Of a stretch of 64,000 nucleotides of DNA, positions 34,894-44,418 are shown piece after piece. The notes beneath the pieces are model-generated. The model was not told the DNA's origin, searched no databases, and worked only from the letters and a program-made list of their open reading frames with translations. Positions within the stretch are counted from its first letter, which is position 1. Every line of letters starts with the position of its first letter. The stretch lies in the NCBI RefSeq assembly GCF_018739865.1, contig NZ_JADOER010000007.1, positions 1-64,000 on the forward strand, read 5' to 3'. Both the position numbers and the translations under genes were made by a program. This DNA is from Leptothoe kymatousa TAU-MAC 1615. GTDB taxonomy: Bacteria; Cyanobacteriota; Cyanobacteriia; Phormidesmidales; Phormidesmidaceae.

Positions 34894-35451
34894 CTAGGCA
34901 ACCTTCTTAACATCAGTAGCAGAAAATCCGCCTTTTTGCAGTTCCTGGGCAAGGGCGATCGCATTGTCTACTCGATCGACAAACATCACACCGTTGAGGT
35001 GATCCATTTCGTGTTGAATGACGCGGGCGAGTAAATCATCGGCCTTTAATTTTTGAGGCCGACCATTTTCGTCCTTATAGCTAACTTCAATTGCCGCCGG
35101 ACGAATCACATCCAAAAATACGCCTGGAATACTCAGGCATCCTTCTTGACCGCAGGCAACGTCCTTACTGTTGCGAATAATTTTAGGGTTGATTAATACC
35201 AAGGGCTGATTGGCAGCTTCTTCAGGATCTGTATCCACCACTAAAATTTGCTTATGAACGCCTACTTGGGGCGCGGCTAAACCAATGCCATCTTCGCTGT
35301 ACATGGTTTGCAGCATCTTGTGGGCCAGTTCGCGAACGCCGTCATCCACCTTGGCAATACGCTTAGTAGGCTTACGCAGCACCCGATCTCCTAAATAGTG
35401 CAGCTCTAGGGGCGGCTTTTTTAACTTTTCTTTGCTTACTGAAATACCCAC
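34894..35451 (-). CDS. def: Peptide deformylase
   Basis: This iron/zinc enzyme removes the formyl group from the N-terminal methionine of new proteins. All three motifs are present in the 185 residues: EDGIGLAAPQVG (motif 1), QEGCLSIPG with the metal Cys (motif 2), and QHEMDHLNG with both metal His residues and the catalytic Glu (motif 3). The length is normal and the N-terminal KLKKPPLELHYLGDRVLR is typical of cyanobacterial PDF. It is divergent from ftsX. Confidence 0.97.
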   Translation of the reverse strand: MGISVSKEKLKKPPLELHYLGDRVLRKPTKRIAKVDDGVRELAHKMLQTMYSEDGIGLAAPQVGVHKQILVVDTDPEEAANQPLVLINPKIIRNSKDVACGQEGCLSIPGVFLDVIRPAAIEVSYKDENGRPQKLKADDLLARVIQHEMDHLNGVMFVDRVDNAIALAQELQKGGFSATDVKKVA

Positions 35452-35626
35452 GGTTAAATTGATTAGGCTGATGAATCTATATGCCTATCCTAGCAATTCG
35501 GGCATCATCTCGCGTATGTCCATAAAGGTATACGTTTGTGGACATGACAAACGGTAGGCAATGAGTTAATCAGTCTGCTTGTGTTTTCTGCATTGTTTTT
35601 GTTCTTCGCTCAACCTGACAACCGGT

Positions 35627-36535
35627 ATGGGTAAGTTTTTTACCAAAGCTAGTTATTTATTGCGGGAAACGCTTCTGGGTCTGCAGCGCGGTGGTTGGAT
35701 GAACTGGGCCGCGGTGAGCACCATTATGGTGCTGCTGTTTCTATTTGGCGTTAGCCTCCAGGCCACATGGCAAGTGGAGAGCCTACTCAACCAGTTTGGT
35801 AGCCAACTGGAAATTGCTGTCTATCTAGACAGTGGTGTCGCGGCCGAAAGCTTAAGCGATCGCATTCGTAATTTGCCCGAGGTGGCAGAGGTCGTGACTG
35901 TCTCAAAAGAAGATGCTTGGACCACCCTAAGTGAAGAACTTGGCATCACCGATATTGAGGGCGCCACCGAACAACTCAAGGGCAACCCCCTGGTGGACGA
36001 AATCAAGGTCAAGGTGAAAGCCTCGGACTCGGTCCCCGCCGTAGCCACTCAGTTAGAAAATCTGGCCGGTGTCGATGAGGTGCTTTACATTACAGAGGCC
36101 GTGCAACGGCTAACGGAGCTAAATCAGGGGCTGCAGTATGTCAGCATGGGAGTCCTTGCCATTTTGAGTTTGACTGCGATCGCAGTAATTACCACCACGA
36201 TTCGTCTGATTGTGATGGCCCGACGACGAGAAATCGAAGTCATGCAGCTAGTCGGTGCCACCTCAATATGGATATACATGCCCTTCATTCTCCAAGGCAT
36301 TACCTTCGGGCTGATGGGGGCCTTCATCGCCTGGGCATTACTGGTGGGCACCCATCAATCACTACAAAGACTATCGGCCCAGCAACCCGAATTTCTACAA
36401 TTCTTAGCCGTGGGCCTAGAATTCACCCCAAAACAACTACTGCTGCTACCAACATCATTATTTGCGCTGGGCAGCTTAGTGGGTCTACTCGGCAGCTTAG
36501 TAGCCGTCCGTAAGTTTGCCGCCATGCGCCCATAA
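35627..36535 (+). CDS. ftsX: FtsX-type permease of cell division
   Basis: FtsX with the ATPase FtsE transmits a division signal to periplasmic wall hydrolases. The 302-residue protein has a cytoplasmic N-terminus with SYLLRETLLGLQRGGWMNWAA, TM1 at about 25-48, an extracellular domain of about 120 residues (with VAVYL-like FGSQLEIAVYLDSGV), then three TM helices at the C-terminus with the MARRREIEVMQLVGA loop. I start at ATG 35627; an upstream extension to 35579 is Cys-rich and unlikely. No ftsE lies next to it. In this window the nearest wall hydrolase gene is at 29733. Confidence 0.93.
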   Translation: MGKFFTKASYLLRETLLGLQRGGWMNWAAVSTIMVLLFLFGVSLQATWQVESLLNQFGSQLEIAVYLDSGVAAESLSDRIRNLPEVAEVVTVSKEDAWTTLSEELGITDIEGATEQLKGNPLVDEIKVKVKASDSVPAVATQLENLAGVDEVLYITEAVQRLTELNQGLQYVSMGVLAILSLTAIAVITTTIRLIVMARRREIEVMQLVGATSIWIYMPFILQGITFGLMGAFIAWALLVGTHQSLQRLSAQQPEFLQFLAVGLEFTPKQLLLLPTSLFALGSLVGLLGSLVAVRKFAAMRP

Positions 36536-36621
36536 AACATCTCAATAGGGCTACTAAGCAATTGCCTCCTTTTGCAGCAGCGAATTGAGAAGACGCAACG
36601 AGCCGCCGCATTTGTAGCTTG

Positions 36622-36715
36622 GCGCACATAGTTCAATGCATAGATGATCCCTGGAAGCTTTAGCTGACAACAGCTATGTGCGCAGCCAACTGCTGAATGC
36701 ATCCAGCAGTTGGCT
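36622..36715. other. Cluster of nested and adjacent hairpins between ftsX and psaC
   Basis: GCGCACATAG (36622-36631) pairs perfectly with CTATGTGCGC (36674-36683). Inside it, TAGCTG/CAGCTA (36661-36676) competes. Immediately after, AGCCAACTGCTG (36684-36695) pairs perfectly with CAGCAGTTGGCT (36704-36715). No T tract follows on either strand, so it is not a simple terminator; it may process the ftsX 3' end or be a structured RNA. Confidence 0.55.
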
Positions 36716-36733
36716 ATAAAAACGAAATTCACA

Positions 36734-36768
36734 TAAAAAAAGCTCCTAGCCACAAAGGCTAAGAGCTT
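36734..36768 (-). terminator. Terminator of psaC
   Basis: On the minus strand the hairpin AAGCTC-TTAGCC/GGCTA-GGAGCTT (36740-36768) is followed by seven T residues, about 40 bp after the psaC stop codon. Confidence 0.85.
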
Positions 36769-36806
36769 GTAAACGTTTCGAGTGAAAGCTGCTATTGAAT
36801 CAACAC

Positions 36807-37561
<755 letters not shown>

Positions 37562-37804
37562 ATGGCTGACGACATTTTGGGAAAGGTTCAAGGGATTGTA
37601 TCTGAGCAACTCGGTGTAGATGTTGCCGAAGTGAAGCCCGAAGCAAGTTTTGCAAATGACCTAGGTGCCGACTCCCTAGATACTGTGGAGCTAGTCATGG
37701 CTCTTGAAGAAGAGTTTGACATTGAAATTCCAGATGAGGCAGCTGAGTCCATTGGGACAGTTCAAGCAGCAGTTGACTTTATCAAAGCAAAATCGGCAGC
37801 CTAA
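37562..37804 (+). CDS. acpP: Acyl carrier protein
   Basis: ACP carries growing fatty-acyl chains on a 4'-phosphopantetheine arm. The 80-residue acidic protein has the modification site in [18 protein letters not shown], with the Ser that receives the arm. The start is ATG 37562, with GGAG upstream; three codons further upstream belong to the leader. It is followed 55 bp later by fabF, the usual arrangement. Confidence 0.98.
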   Translation: MADDILGKVQGIVSEQLGVDVAEVKPEASFANDLGADSLDTVELVMALEEEFDIEIPDEAAESIGTVQAAVDFIKAKSAA

Positions 37805-37859
37805 GCCTTTTTGTGTTGTTTGAAAATCTGTTTTTTAATGCCTTGGGACCGTTCCCCTT

Positions 37860-39125
37860 GTGTCGATGACAATGACAAGTACTGACAAGAAACGCGTTGT
37901 GGTTACTGGGATGGGAGCGATTACTCCCATCGGCAATACCTTGGATGCTTATTGGCAAGGGTTGCTGGCTGGCAAAAGCGGCATTGGCCCGATCACATTT
38001 TTTGATGCATCAAAGCATAAGTGCCGTATTGCTGGTGAGGTTAAAGGATTTGACCCACTGGAGTATATGGATGCAAAAGATGCGAAACGGACTGACCGGT
38101 TTGCCCAATTTGCAATCTCAGCTAGTAAACAAGCTTTAGCTGATGCCCAGCTTACTATTACCGATCTTAATGCGGAGCAAGTAGGCGTCATGATCGGCAC
38201 CGGCGTCGGCGGCCTCAAGGTGATGGAAGAACAACAATCTATTTACCTGAATAAGGGACCCAATCGCTGTAGCCCATTCATGGTCCCCATGATGATTGCC
38301 AACATGGCAGCTGGCTTAACTGCGATTCATACGGGTGCTCAAGGGCCTAATTCTTGTGCCGTCACCGCCTGTGCCGCAGGCTCGAATGCCATCGGCGATG
38401 CTTTTCGCATTGTCCAAAATGGCTACGCCCAGGCCATGATCTGTGGTGGCACAGAAGCCGCTATCACGCCATTGTCTTTTGCCGGGTTTGCCTCAGCAAG
38501 GGCGCTATCCACCCGTAACGACGACCCAGATCATGCCAGCCGTCCCTTTGACAAAGACCGAGATGGTTTTGTTATGGGTGAAGGGGCAGGTGTCCTAATT
38601 CTAGAAGAGTTAGAACATGCCCTCAGCCGCGGCGCTCGCATCTACGGCGAAATGGTTGGCTATGGTATGACCTGTGACGCTCACCACATGACAGCCCCCG
38701 TTCCCGGTGGCGCAGGTGCGGCCCGCTCAATGTCGTTGGCATTGAAAGATGCGGGTATATCTCCATCGGAAGTCAGCTATGTGAATGCCCACGGCACCAG
38801 CACCCCCGCCAACGACCCCACCGAAACAGCCGCCATTAAAACAGCGCTGGGCGATCATGCGAAAAACGTTGCCATCAGTTCAACAAAATCGATGACGGGT
38901 CACCTTTTGGGGGGTTCTGGGGGCATTGAAGGTGTGGCCACCTGCATGGCTGTTGCCAATGACCATATTCCTCCAACGATCAATCTGCAAGCACCCGATG
39001 ACGAATGTGATTTAGATTACGTCCCCAATCAAAGCCGTGCTCAAACGGTAGAGATTGCGATGTCTAACTCCTTTGGATTTGGTGGTCATAACGTCACCCT
39101 AGTTTTTCGTAAGTACCGTAGCTAG
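37860..39125 (+). CDS. fabF: Beta-ketoacyl-ACP synthase II
   Basis: FabF condenses malonyl-ACP with acyl-ACP to extend fatty acids. The 421-residue product contains RVVVTGMGAITPIGN at the N-terminus, the catalytic Cys in VTACAAGSNAIG, and the two catalytic His residues in NAHGTSTPAND and SMTGHLLGGSGG. The C-terminal NSFGFGGHN is standard. The frame opens with GTG at 37860; ATG codons at 37866 and 37872 are alternative starts and the latter gives the most typical length. It forms an operon with acpP. Confidence 0.97.
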   Translation: MSMTMTSTDKKRVVVTGMGAITPIGNTLDAYWQGLLAGKSGIGPITFFDASKHKCRIAGEVKGFDPLEYMDAKDAKRTDRFAQFAISASKQALADAQLTITDLNAEQVGVMIGTGVGGLKVMEEQQSIYLNKGPNRCSPFMVPMMIANMAAGLTAIHTGAQGPNSCAVTACAAGSNAIGDAFRIVQNGYAQAMICGGTEAAITPLSFAGFASARALSTRNDDPDHASRPFDKDRDGFVMGEGAGVLILEELEHALSRGARIYGEMVGYGMTCDAHHMTAPVPGGAGAARSMSLALKDAGISPSEVSYVNAHGTSTPANDPTETAAIKTALGDHAKNVAISSTKSMTGHLLGGSGGIEGVATCMAVANDHIPPTINLQAPDDECDLDYVPNQSRAQTVEIAMSNSFGFGGHNVTLVFRKYRS

Positions 39126-39583
39126 CGATACAGCTTGATAGGTATAATGACCTAACGGAAAACATTAAGTAAAACGAAAAGTTTGCCCCCAATGTGGGCG
39201 GCTTATCGTTGGGTTGTTCGTAATACAAATGACCCTTAGGGCCACGGTATAGGCTTAGACCAAAGCTTTCCTTTGACCAGATTGGATGATAGCAGCATGC
39301 TTTTGCTGTTATCAATCCTCGCTAATTCTGGCAGGTAAGTGGCTATTGCCTGGGTCAAACTGTTGTCTGTGGCATTGTTCACCACAGAGCTATGGGGTTT
39401 CGTAGGATTTTCCTGCCACCCTATAGATGCTTAGAGCACATGTCTGTCCGCACATATCCCCCATTCGGGGGTTACAAGGACACTGGTTTTGGCTACTTAA
39501 AAGATGCCACCACCATCAGCAAAGGTGCATTCCTCTGCTTTGTTTATCCCCGGACTGTACCGTCGTTAACTACTTGGAAGACT
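39126..39583. other. Intergenic region fabF-tkt
   Basis: The 458 bp hold no gene I can support. The reading frame of tkt stays open upstream to 39392, but that part reads unlike transketolase. A weak GCCC/GGGC hairpin near 39185-39200 could be a remnant terminator of fabF. The tkt promoter should lie here. Confidence 0.5.
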
Positions 39584-41581
39584 ATGGCTGTCGCAACCCA
39601 ATCTCTTGAAACCCAGTGCATAAATGCCATTCGATTCTTGGCTATTGATGCTGTAGAAAAAGCTAAATCTGGCCACCCTGGCCTACCCATGGGTGCAGCG
39701 CCAATGGCGTTTGTGCTTTGGGATCAATTTATGCGCTTCAATCCCAAAAATCCTCAGTGGTTCAACCGAGATCGCTTTGTTTTGTCTGCGGGTCATGGTT
39801 GCATGCTGCAGTATGCATTGCTGCATCTAACAGGTTACGACAGTGTAAAGCTGGAAGATATTAAGAACTTCCGTCAGTGGGGTGCGACAACCCCTGGCCA
39901 CCCGGAAAACTTTGAGACTCCTGGTGTTGAGGTGACCACTGGCCCCCTAGGTCAAGGCATCTGTAACGGTGTGGGCCTAGCGATGGCAGAAGCCCACATG
40001 GCAGCTCGCTTCAATAAGCCTGACTGCACTTTAGTGGACCATTACACCTATGTAATTTTGGGTGATGGTTGCAACATGGAAGGTGTTTCTGGTGAAGCTT
40101 GTTCCTTAGCCGGTCACTTGGGCCTAGGCAAGCTGATCGCCCTTTACGATGACAACCATATTTCCATTGATGGTTCCACTGATATTTCTTTCACTGAAGA
40201 TGTGAGCAAGCGCTTCGAGGCCTATGGCTGGCATGTGCTCCATGTGGAAGATGGCAACACCGATTTGGATGCGATCGCAAAAGCGATTGAAGAAGCCAAG
40301 AAGGTAACCGACAAACCCACCATGATCAAGGTGACCACCACCATTGGTTATGGTTCTCCCAACATGGCCGACACCTCTGGTGTGCACGGTGCAGCTTTAG
40401 GCGATACCGAAATTGACCTCACCCGTAAGAACTTGGGTTGGGAGCACGCACCTTTTGAAATCCCTAACGATGTATTGGGTCGTTTCCGTCAGGCCGTAGA
40501 CAAGGGTGCAAGCGCTGAAGCTGAGTGGAATCAGGCACTAGCCACATATCGCACCAAGTACGCGGCTGAAGCGGCTGAATTCGAGCGGATGCTCAGTGGT
40601 AAGCTACCGGCCAACTGGGCAGATGCACTGCCTACCTACACCCCTGGCGATAAAGCCATTGCCACCCGTAAGACATCTGAGGCCACACTCAATGCCTTAG
40701 CACCTGCAGTACCTGAACTTGTCGGTGGTTCAGCGGACTTGGCTAAGTCCAACAACACCTTAATGAAGATCTCCGGCGACTTCCAAAAGGGTGCTTACGA
40801 AAACCGTAACTTACGTTTCGGCGTACGCGAGCATGGCATGGGCGCTATCTGTAACGGAATTGCGCTGCACACCTCCGGATTAATCCCCTACTGTGCAACG
40901 TTCCTAGTCTTCGCCGACTATATGCGGGCGGCAATTCGTTTGTCAGCGCTGGCTGAAGCGGGTGTTATCTATGTCATGACCCATGACTCTATTGCCTTGG
41001 GTGAAGATGGCCCCACCCACCAGCCGGTGGAAACCATTGCTTCTTTACGGGCAATTCCTAACCTCTATGTGATTCGCCCAGCGGATGGCAACGAGACATC
41101 TGGTGCGTATAAGGTTGCGATCGCAAGCCGTAAGACACCCACTCTCATGGCCTTCTCCCGTCAGAACCTACCTCAGCTAGAAGGTAGCTCCATCGACAGT
41201 GTGGCTAAAGGTGCTTATGTCATTTCCGACGACGCTGGCGCCGACCTAATCCTCATCGGAACAGGTAGCGAAGTTTCTCTTTGCATAGAGGCTGCTAAGC
41301 AACTACGCTCCGAAGGAAAGAAAGTCCGCGTTGTTTCCATGCCCTGTTGGGAACTGTTTGAAGCTCAGGATGCCGCCTACAAGGAGTCTGTTCTACCTAA
41401 GACAGTGACCAAGCGTCTGGTGGTAGAAGCCGGCATCGAAATGGGTTGGGGTAAATACTACGGTGCCGAAGGAAGCATGATCAGCGTTGATAGCTTTGGT
41501 GCATCTGCCCCTGGTGGTCGCATCATGCAAGAGTTTGGCTACACCGTTGAGAATGTAGTGGCTCAAGCAAACGCTCTCTAA
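39584..41581 (+). CDS. tkt: Transketolase
   Basis: This thiamine diphosphate enzyme moves two-carbon units in the Calvin cycle and pentose phosphate pathway. From ATG 39584 it has 665 residues. Visible landmarks are [13 protein letters not shown] and [15 protein letters not shown] (cofactor and substrate His residues), the ThDP motif [47 protein letters not shown] (catalytic Glu), and [16 protein letters not shown] chose the ATG at 39584 because [20 protein letters not shown] is the usual N-terminus; 64 upstream residues are spurious. Confidence 0.97.
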   Translation: MAVATQSLETQCINAIRFLAIDAVEKAKSGHPGLPMGAAPMAFVLWDQFMRFNPKNPQWFNRDRFVLSAGHGCMLQYALLHLTGYDSVKLEDIKNFRQWGATTPGHPENFETPGVEVTTGPLGQGICNGVGLAMAEAHMAARFNKPDCTLVDHYTYVILGDGCNMEGVSGEACSLAGHLGLGKLIALYDDNHISIDGSTDISFTEDVSKRFEAYGWHVLHVEDGNTDLDAIAKAIEEAKKVTDKPTMIKVTTTIGYGSPNMADTSGVHGAALGDTEIDLTRKNLGWEHAPFEIPNDVLGRFRQAVDKGASAEAEWNQALATYRTKYAAEAAEFERMLSGKLPANWADALPTYTPGDKAIATRKTSEATLNALAPAVPELVGGSADLAKSNNTLMKISGDFQKGAYENRNLRFGVREHGMGAICNGIALHTSGLIPYCATFLVFADYMRAAIRLSALAEAGVIYVMTHDSIALGEDGPTHQPVETIASLRAIPNLYVIRPADGNETSGAYKVAIASRKTPTLMAFSRQNLPQLEGSSIDSVAKGAYVISDDAGADLILIGTGSEVSLCIEAAKQLRSEGKKVRVVSMPCWELFEAQDAAYKESVLPKTVTKRLVVEAGIEMGWGKYYGAEGSMISVDSFGASAPGGRIMQEFGYTVENVVAQANAL

Positions 41582-41592
41582 GCCCAATTTAG

Positions 41593-41621
41593 GTGCAGGA
41601 GGCTCAAAAAGCCTTCTGCAC
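41593..41621. other. Hairpin downstream of tkt
   Basis: GTGCAGGAGGCT at 41593-41604 pairs with AGCCTTCTGCAC at 41610-41621 with one G-T wobble and a five-base loop. No T tract follows, because an element-like sequence (CTAGTGGTCC...) begins at its edge. Confidence 0.55.
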
Positions 41622-41638
41622 TAGTGGTCCGTCAAAGC
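41621..41638 (+). mobile_element. Solo terminal repeat of a MITE/IS630-like element
   Basis: CTAGTGGTCCGTCAAAGC matches the right terminal repeat of the MITE at 59443-59584 (read on the minus strand) in its first 15 bases. No partner end is seen nearby, so this is a remnant or a chance-conserved end. Confidence 0.45.
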
Positions 41639-41662
41639 CCAAGGATTATTAGCAAACCAAGC

Positions 41663-41699
41663 AAAAGCCCCTGGATGAACACATCATCCAGGGGCTTTT
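41663..41699. terminator. Bidirectional terminator between tkt and secG
   Basis: AAAAGCCCCTGGATG at 41663-41677 is the perfect complement of CATCCAGGGGCTTTT at 41685-41699, with a seven-base loop and A/T tracts on both sides. Confidence 0.9.
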
Positions 41700-41740
41700 G
41701 TAATTTCAACGTAAATAAGTTGAAGTACTGCTGAAAAGAG

Positions 41741-42088
41741 TTACTCAGAGGTTTCGCCAGATGTCGTCGGGGCTTCTAAACCAGAAGGGATTGTATCCGC
41801 CGCAGGCGCAGGCGCAACGTCTTCCACTGGAAAAGCATCAACAGGCAGCTCTGCCGTAGCATCACCTAACCAACCAGCGCTCAAAATTACCGTAATACCC
41901 ATAAACAGGATAGTGAGCAGCCAAGTAGCACGATTTAAAGCTGTCTCAGCACTCTTAGTACTGGTAAACATCTGGGCTTGGCCACCCAAAGCTCCGAGAC
42001 CATCGCCCTTGGGGCTATGGAACAGTACAAGAATAATCAAACCGATGGACGACACTAGCCATACCACCTGCAAAACCGTTACTACCAT
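41741..42088 (-). CDS. secG: Preprotein translocase subunit SecG
   Basis: SecG is the small subunit of the SecYEG channel. The 115-residue protein has two TM helices (about residues 4-24 and 55-75) flanking the conserved cytoplasmic loop FHSPKGDGLGALGGQAQMF, which is the family hallmark. The C-terminal 40 residues form a Pro/Ala/Glu-rich extension. It lies downstream of gpmI on the same strand, a common cyanobacterial order. Confidence 0.95.
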   Translation of the reverse strand: MVVTVLQVVWLVSSIGLIILVLFHSPKGDGLGALGGQAQMFTSTKSAETALNRATWLLTILFMGITVILSAGWLGDATAELPVDAFPVEDVAPAPAADTIPSGLEAPTTSGETSE

Positions 42089-42256
42089 TACAACTTTTTC
42101 AGCTCGACTATTTCTTTTACATTAATGAATGCCAGAGCGCCTAACAAAATCACTTGTGAGCGCCGACATCCCACCATCCTACCTTAGGAAAGGATGTCGT
42201 GGCGCAGCACATCGCCAACACTTTCCGGCAAGGAAAGAGCAAGACCTGCCCGCCCA

Positions 42257-43855
42257 CTATAGAGATACCTTAACCGGCGTCCGATTGCGTTTCACATCAA
42301 CTCGTGCAGGCTGGATCATCGATTTACCCGTCATTTCACTGGGTTGAGGTAGCTGCAAAATATCCAAAATAGTCGGCGCAATATCAGCTAAACAGCCATC
42401 GGAACGCAACTCTACCTCACCACCACGTCCCGGAATCTTTAAACGCTCCCCTTCGACCAGAATAAAGGGCACCGGATTGGTGGTGTGGGCTGTCCAAGGA
42501 TTCCCCTCTTCATCCCACATGTACTCGGCATTACCATGATCCGCAATGATAATTGTGGTACCACCGGCCTGACCGACCGCATCCAAAAGACGACCGATCT
42601 GCACGTCTACAGATTCTAAGGCTTGAATCGTAGCGTCCATATTGCCTGTATGGCCTACCATATCTGGGTTGGCGTAGTTAATCACCACAAGCCCATACTT
42701 TTTCCTATTAACTGCAGTAATTGCTGTATCGGTTACAGCCTTTGCAGACATAGCGGGCGCCTTGTCATAGGTCGCAACTTGAGGGCTAGACACAAGCTCA
42801 CGATCTTCCCCATCAAAGGGATTCTCACGACCACCATTAAAGAAATAGGTAACATGGGCATATTTCTCAGTTTCGGCAGTGCGAAACTGCTTAAGACCAT
42901 GGTCCGCAACCACCTCCCCTAATATATTGCTGAGATTTTGGGGTTCAAATGCAATCTTTACAGGTAGTGATGAGTCGTACTGCGTCATTGTCACAAAGTG
43001 CAACGGGGCCACAGAGGTGGTCTCAAAACCATCAAACCCTGAGTCCATAAATGCTTGACTAAGTTGACGAGCCCGATCGGGACGGAAGTTGAAAAACACA
43101 ACTCCATCGTTTGCTTCAACCGCCCCAGGGGCAAGACGTACGGGATCAATAAATTCATCCGTTGTACCGGCATCATAGGCGGCTTGAATAGCATCAAGCG
43201 CCGTCAAGCCAGACCCGTCATCAGCACTGGTCATCACCCGATAGACCTTTTCAACCCGATCCCAACGGCGATCTCGGTCCATGGCGTAGTAGCGACCGCT
43301 CAACGTCACAATACGACCAAGCCCAATTTGCTCTACGTGAGCTTGAACTTTACGAATAGCGGATTTAGCGGCTGTTGGCTGAGTGTCTCGACCGTCGGTA
43401 ATCGCATGGATACATACATCCTGAAGGTCTTGGGCCTTAGCCATATCGAGTAAGCCCAGCAGATGGTTGAGATGTGAATGCACCCCACCTTCAGAACACA
43501 GACCAATTAGATGTAATTTGCCACCGTTGTAGCGAACCTTCTGACAAACATCTAATAAAGCTGGATTCTCTTGAATGGAACCATCGTCAACTGCATCAGA
43601 AATACGGACGAGTTCCTGAGGCACAATGCGACCGGCACCAATATTCAAATGGCCAACTTCGGAATTACCCATTTGCCCATCAGGCAAACCAACATGCCGT
43701 CCCGATGTCTGAATTAGGGTGTGAGGATAGGCCGTCCAAAGACTATCGATAACAGGGGTCCTTGCATTATTGATTGCATTCCCATTGTCCTCATCGCGAT
43801 ACCCCCACCCATCTAGGATGACCAGCACCATTGGAGAAACAGACTCCTCTGCCAT
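42257..43855 (-). CDS. gpmI: 2,3-bisphosphoglycerate-independent phosphoglycerate mutase
   Basis: This manganese enzyme interconverts 3- and 2-phosphoglycerate in glycolysis. The 532-residue protein has the metal-binding start LVILDGWGYR, the phosphoserine site in DGQMGNSEVGH, the ITDGRDTQP motif, and the C-terminal NYANPDMVGHTGN and IIADHGNAEYM metal ligands. Length and start are normal. Probably cotranscribed with secG. Confidence 0.97.
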   Translation of the reverse strand: MAEESVSPMVLVILDGWGYRDEDNGNAINNARTPVIDSLWTAYPHTLIQTSGRHVGLPDGQMGNSEVGHLNIGAGRIVPQELVRISDAVDDGSIQENPALLDVCQKVRYNGGKLHLIGLCSEGGVHSHLNHLLGLLDMAKAQDLQDVCIHAITDGRDTQPTAAKSAIRKVQAHVEQIGLGRIVTLSGRYYAMDRDRRWDRVEKVYRVMTSADDGSGLTALDAIQAAYDAGTTDEFIDPVRLAPGAVEANDGVVFFNFRPDRARQLSQAFMDSGFDGFETTSVAPLHFVTMTQYDSSLPVKIAFEPQNLSNILGEVVADHGLKQFRTAETEKYAHVTYFFNGGRENPFDGEDRELVSSPQVATYDKAPAMSAKAVTDTAITAVNRKKYGLVVINYANPDMVGHTGNMDATIQALESVDVQIGRLLDAVGQAGGTTIIIADHGNAEYMWDEEGNPWTAHTTNPVPFILVEGERLKIPGRGGEVELRSDGCLADIAPTILDILQLPQPSEMTGKSMIQPARVDVKRNRTPVKVSL

Positions 43856-44318
43856 ATTTACAATTCCTTTTTGCGATTGTGAACGACTTGCCTAACGTTT
43901 TACCTAGCGCGATCATATCACCCGCGCTTTCCTGATTATTAAGGTTTTCTTAATACCACTTCTACTATGATGACGGTATTTTAAGAAACTGGATTTACTT
44001 ACTTCCCAGAAAACTGGGAGTTACTGCCTTTACCTTTACGAGGGCTACAACTAACCAAGCCCTCACCTCTTACCTTTACTAATTCAACCAATCTGAATGG
44101 CTAAGGTAACAAAACTAATCCTAAAAAATTAGCGTTTATATTAACTAATTTAGTCATTGACCAAATTTTTGTTATCTATCTAATAATAGATGAGCATTTT
44201 ACTTATCTATTATTTGGTTAGCTTGACATGAAGCTTGTACTTAGTCTGCTTAGGCTACCTCTGATAAAGCCTCTGATATTTAGACCTTTAATTACAAGCT
44301 ACATTAAGCCCTAAATTG
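43856..44318. other. AT-rich spacer between the ABC-F and gpmI genes
   Basis: No supported gene lies here. There is a small TCCCAG/CTGGGA hairpin near 44004-44019. A 28-codon hydrophobic frame at 44228-44314 (MKLVLSLLRLPLIKPL...) has no ribosome site and is not called. Confidence 0.5.
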
Positions 44319-44353
44319 AAAAAACTCCCAAAACTTCAGAAAAGCTTTGGGAG
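44319..44353 (-). terminator. Terminator of the ABC-F gene
   Basis: On the minus strand CTCCCAAA pairs with TTTTGGGAG (44325-44353) and is followed by six T residues, 66 bp after the ABC-F stop codon. Confidence 0.75.
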
Positions 44354-44418
44354 CGCTGAAACCCGCATTGAAAAACAACGCTGGGACAATATGGCCACCT
44401 TTTTTCAGGCCTATGGAG

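Noticed and set aside
39392-39583. 64-residue N-terminal extension of transketolase
   Set aside because: It does not resemble transketolase and the ATG at 39584 matches the usual N-terminus.
44228-44314. 28-codon hydrophobic frame in an AT-rich spacer
   Set aside because: No ribosome site and no sign of conservation that I can see; chance is likely.
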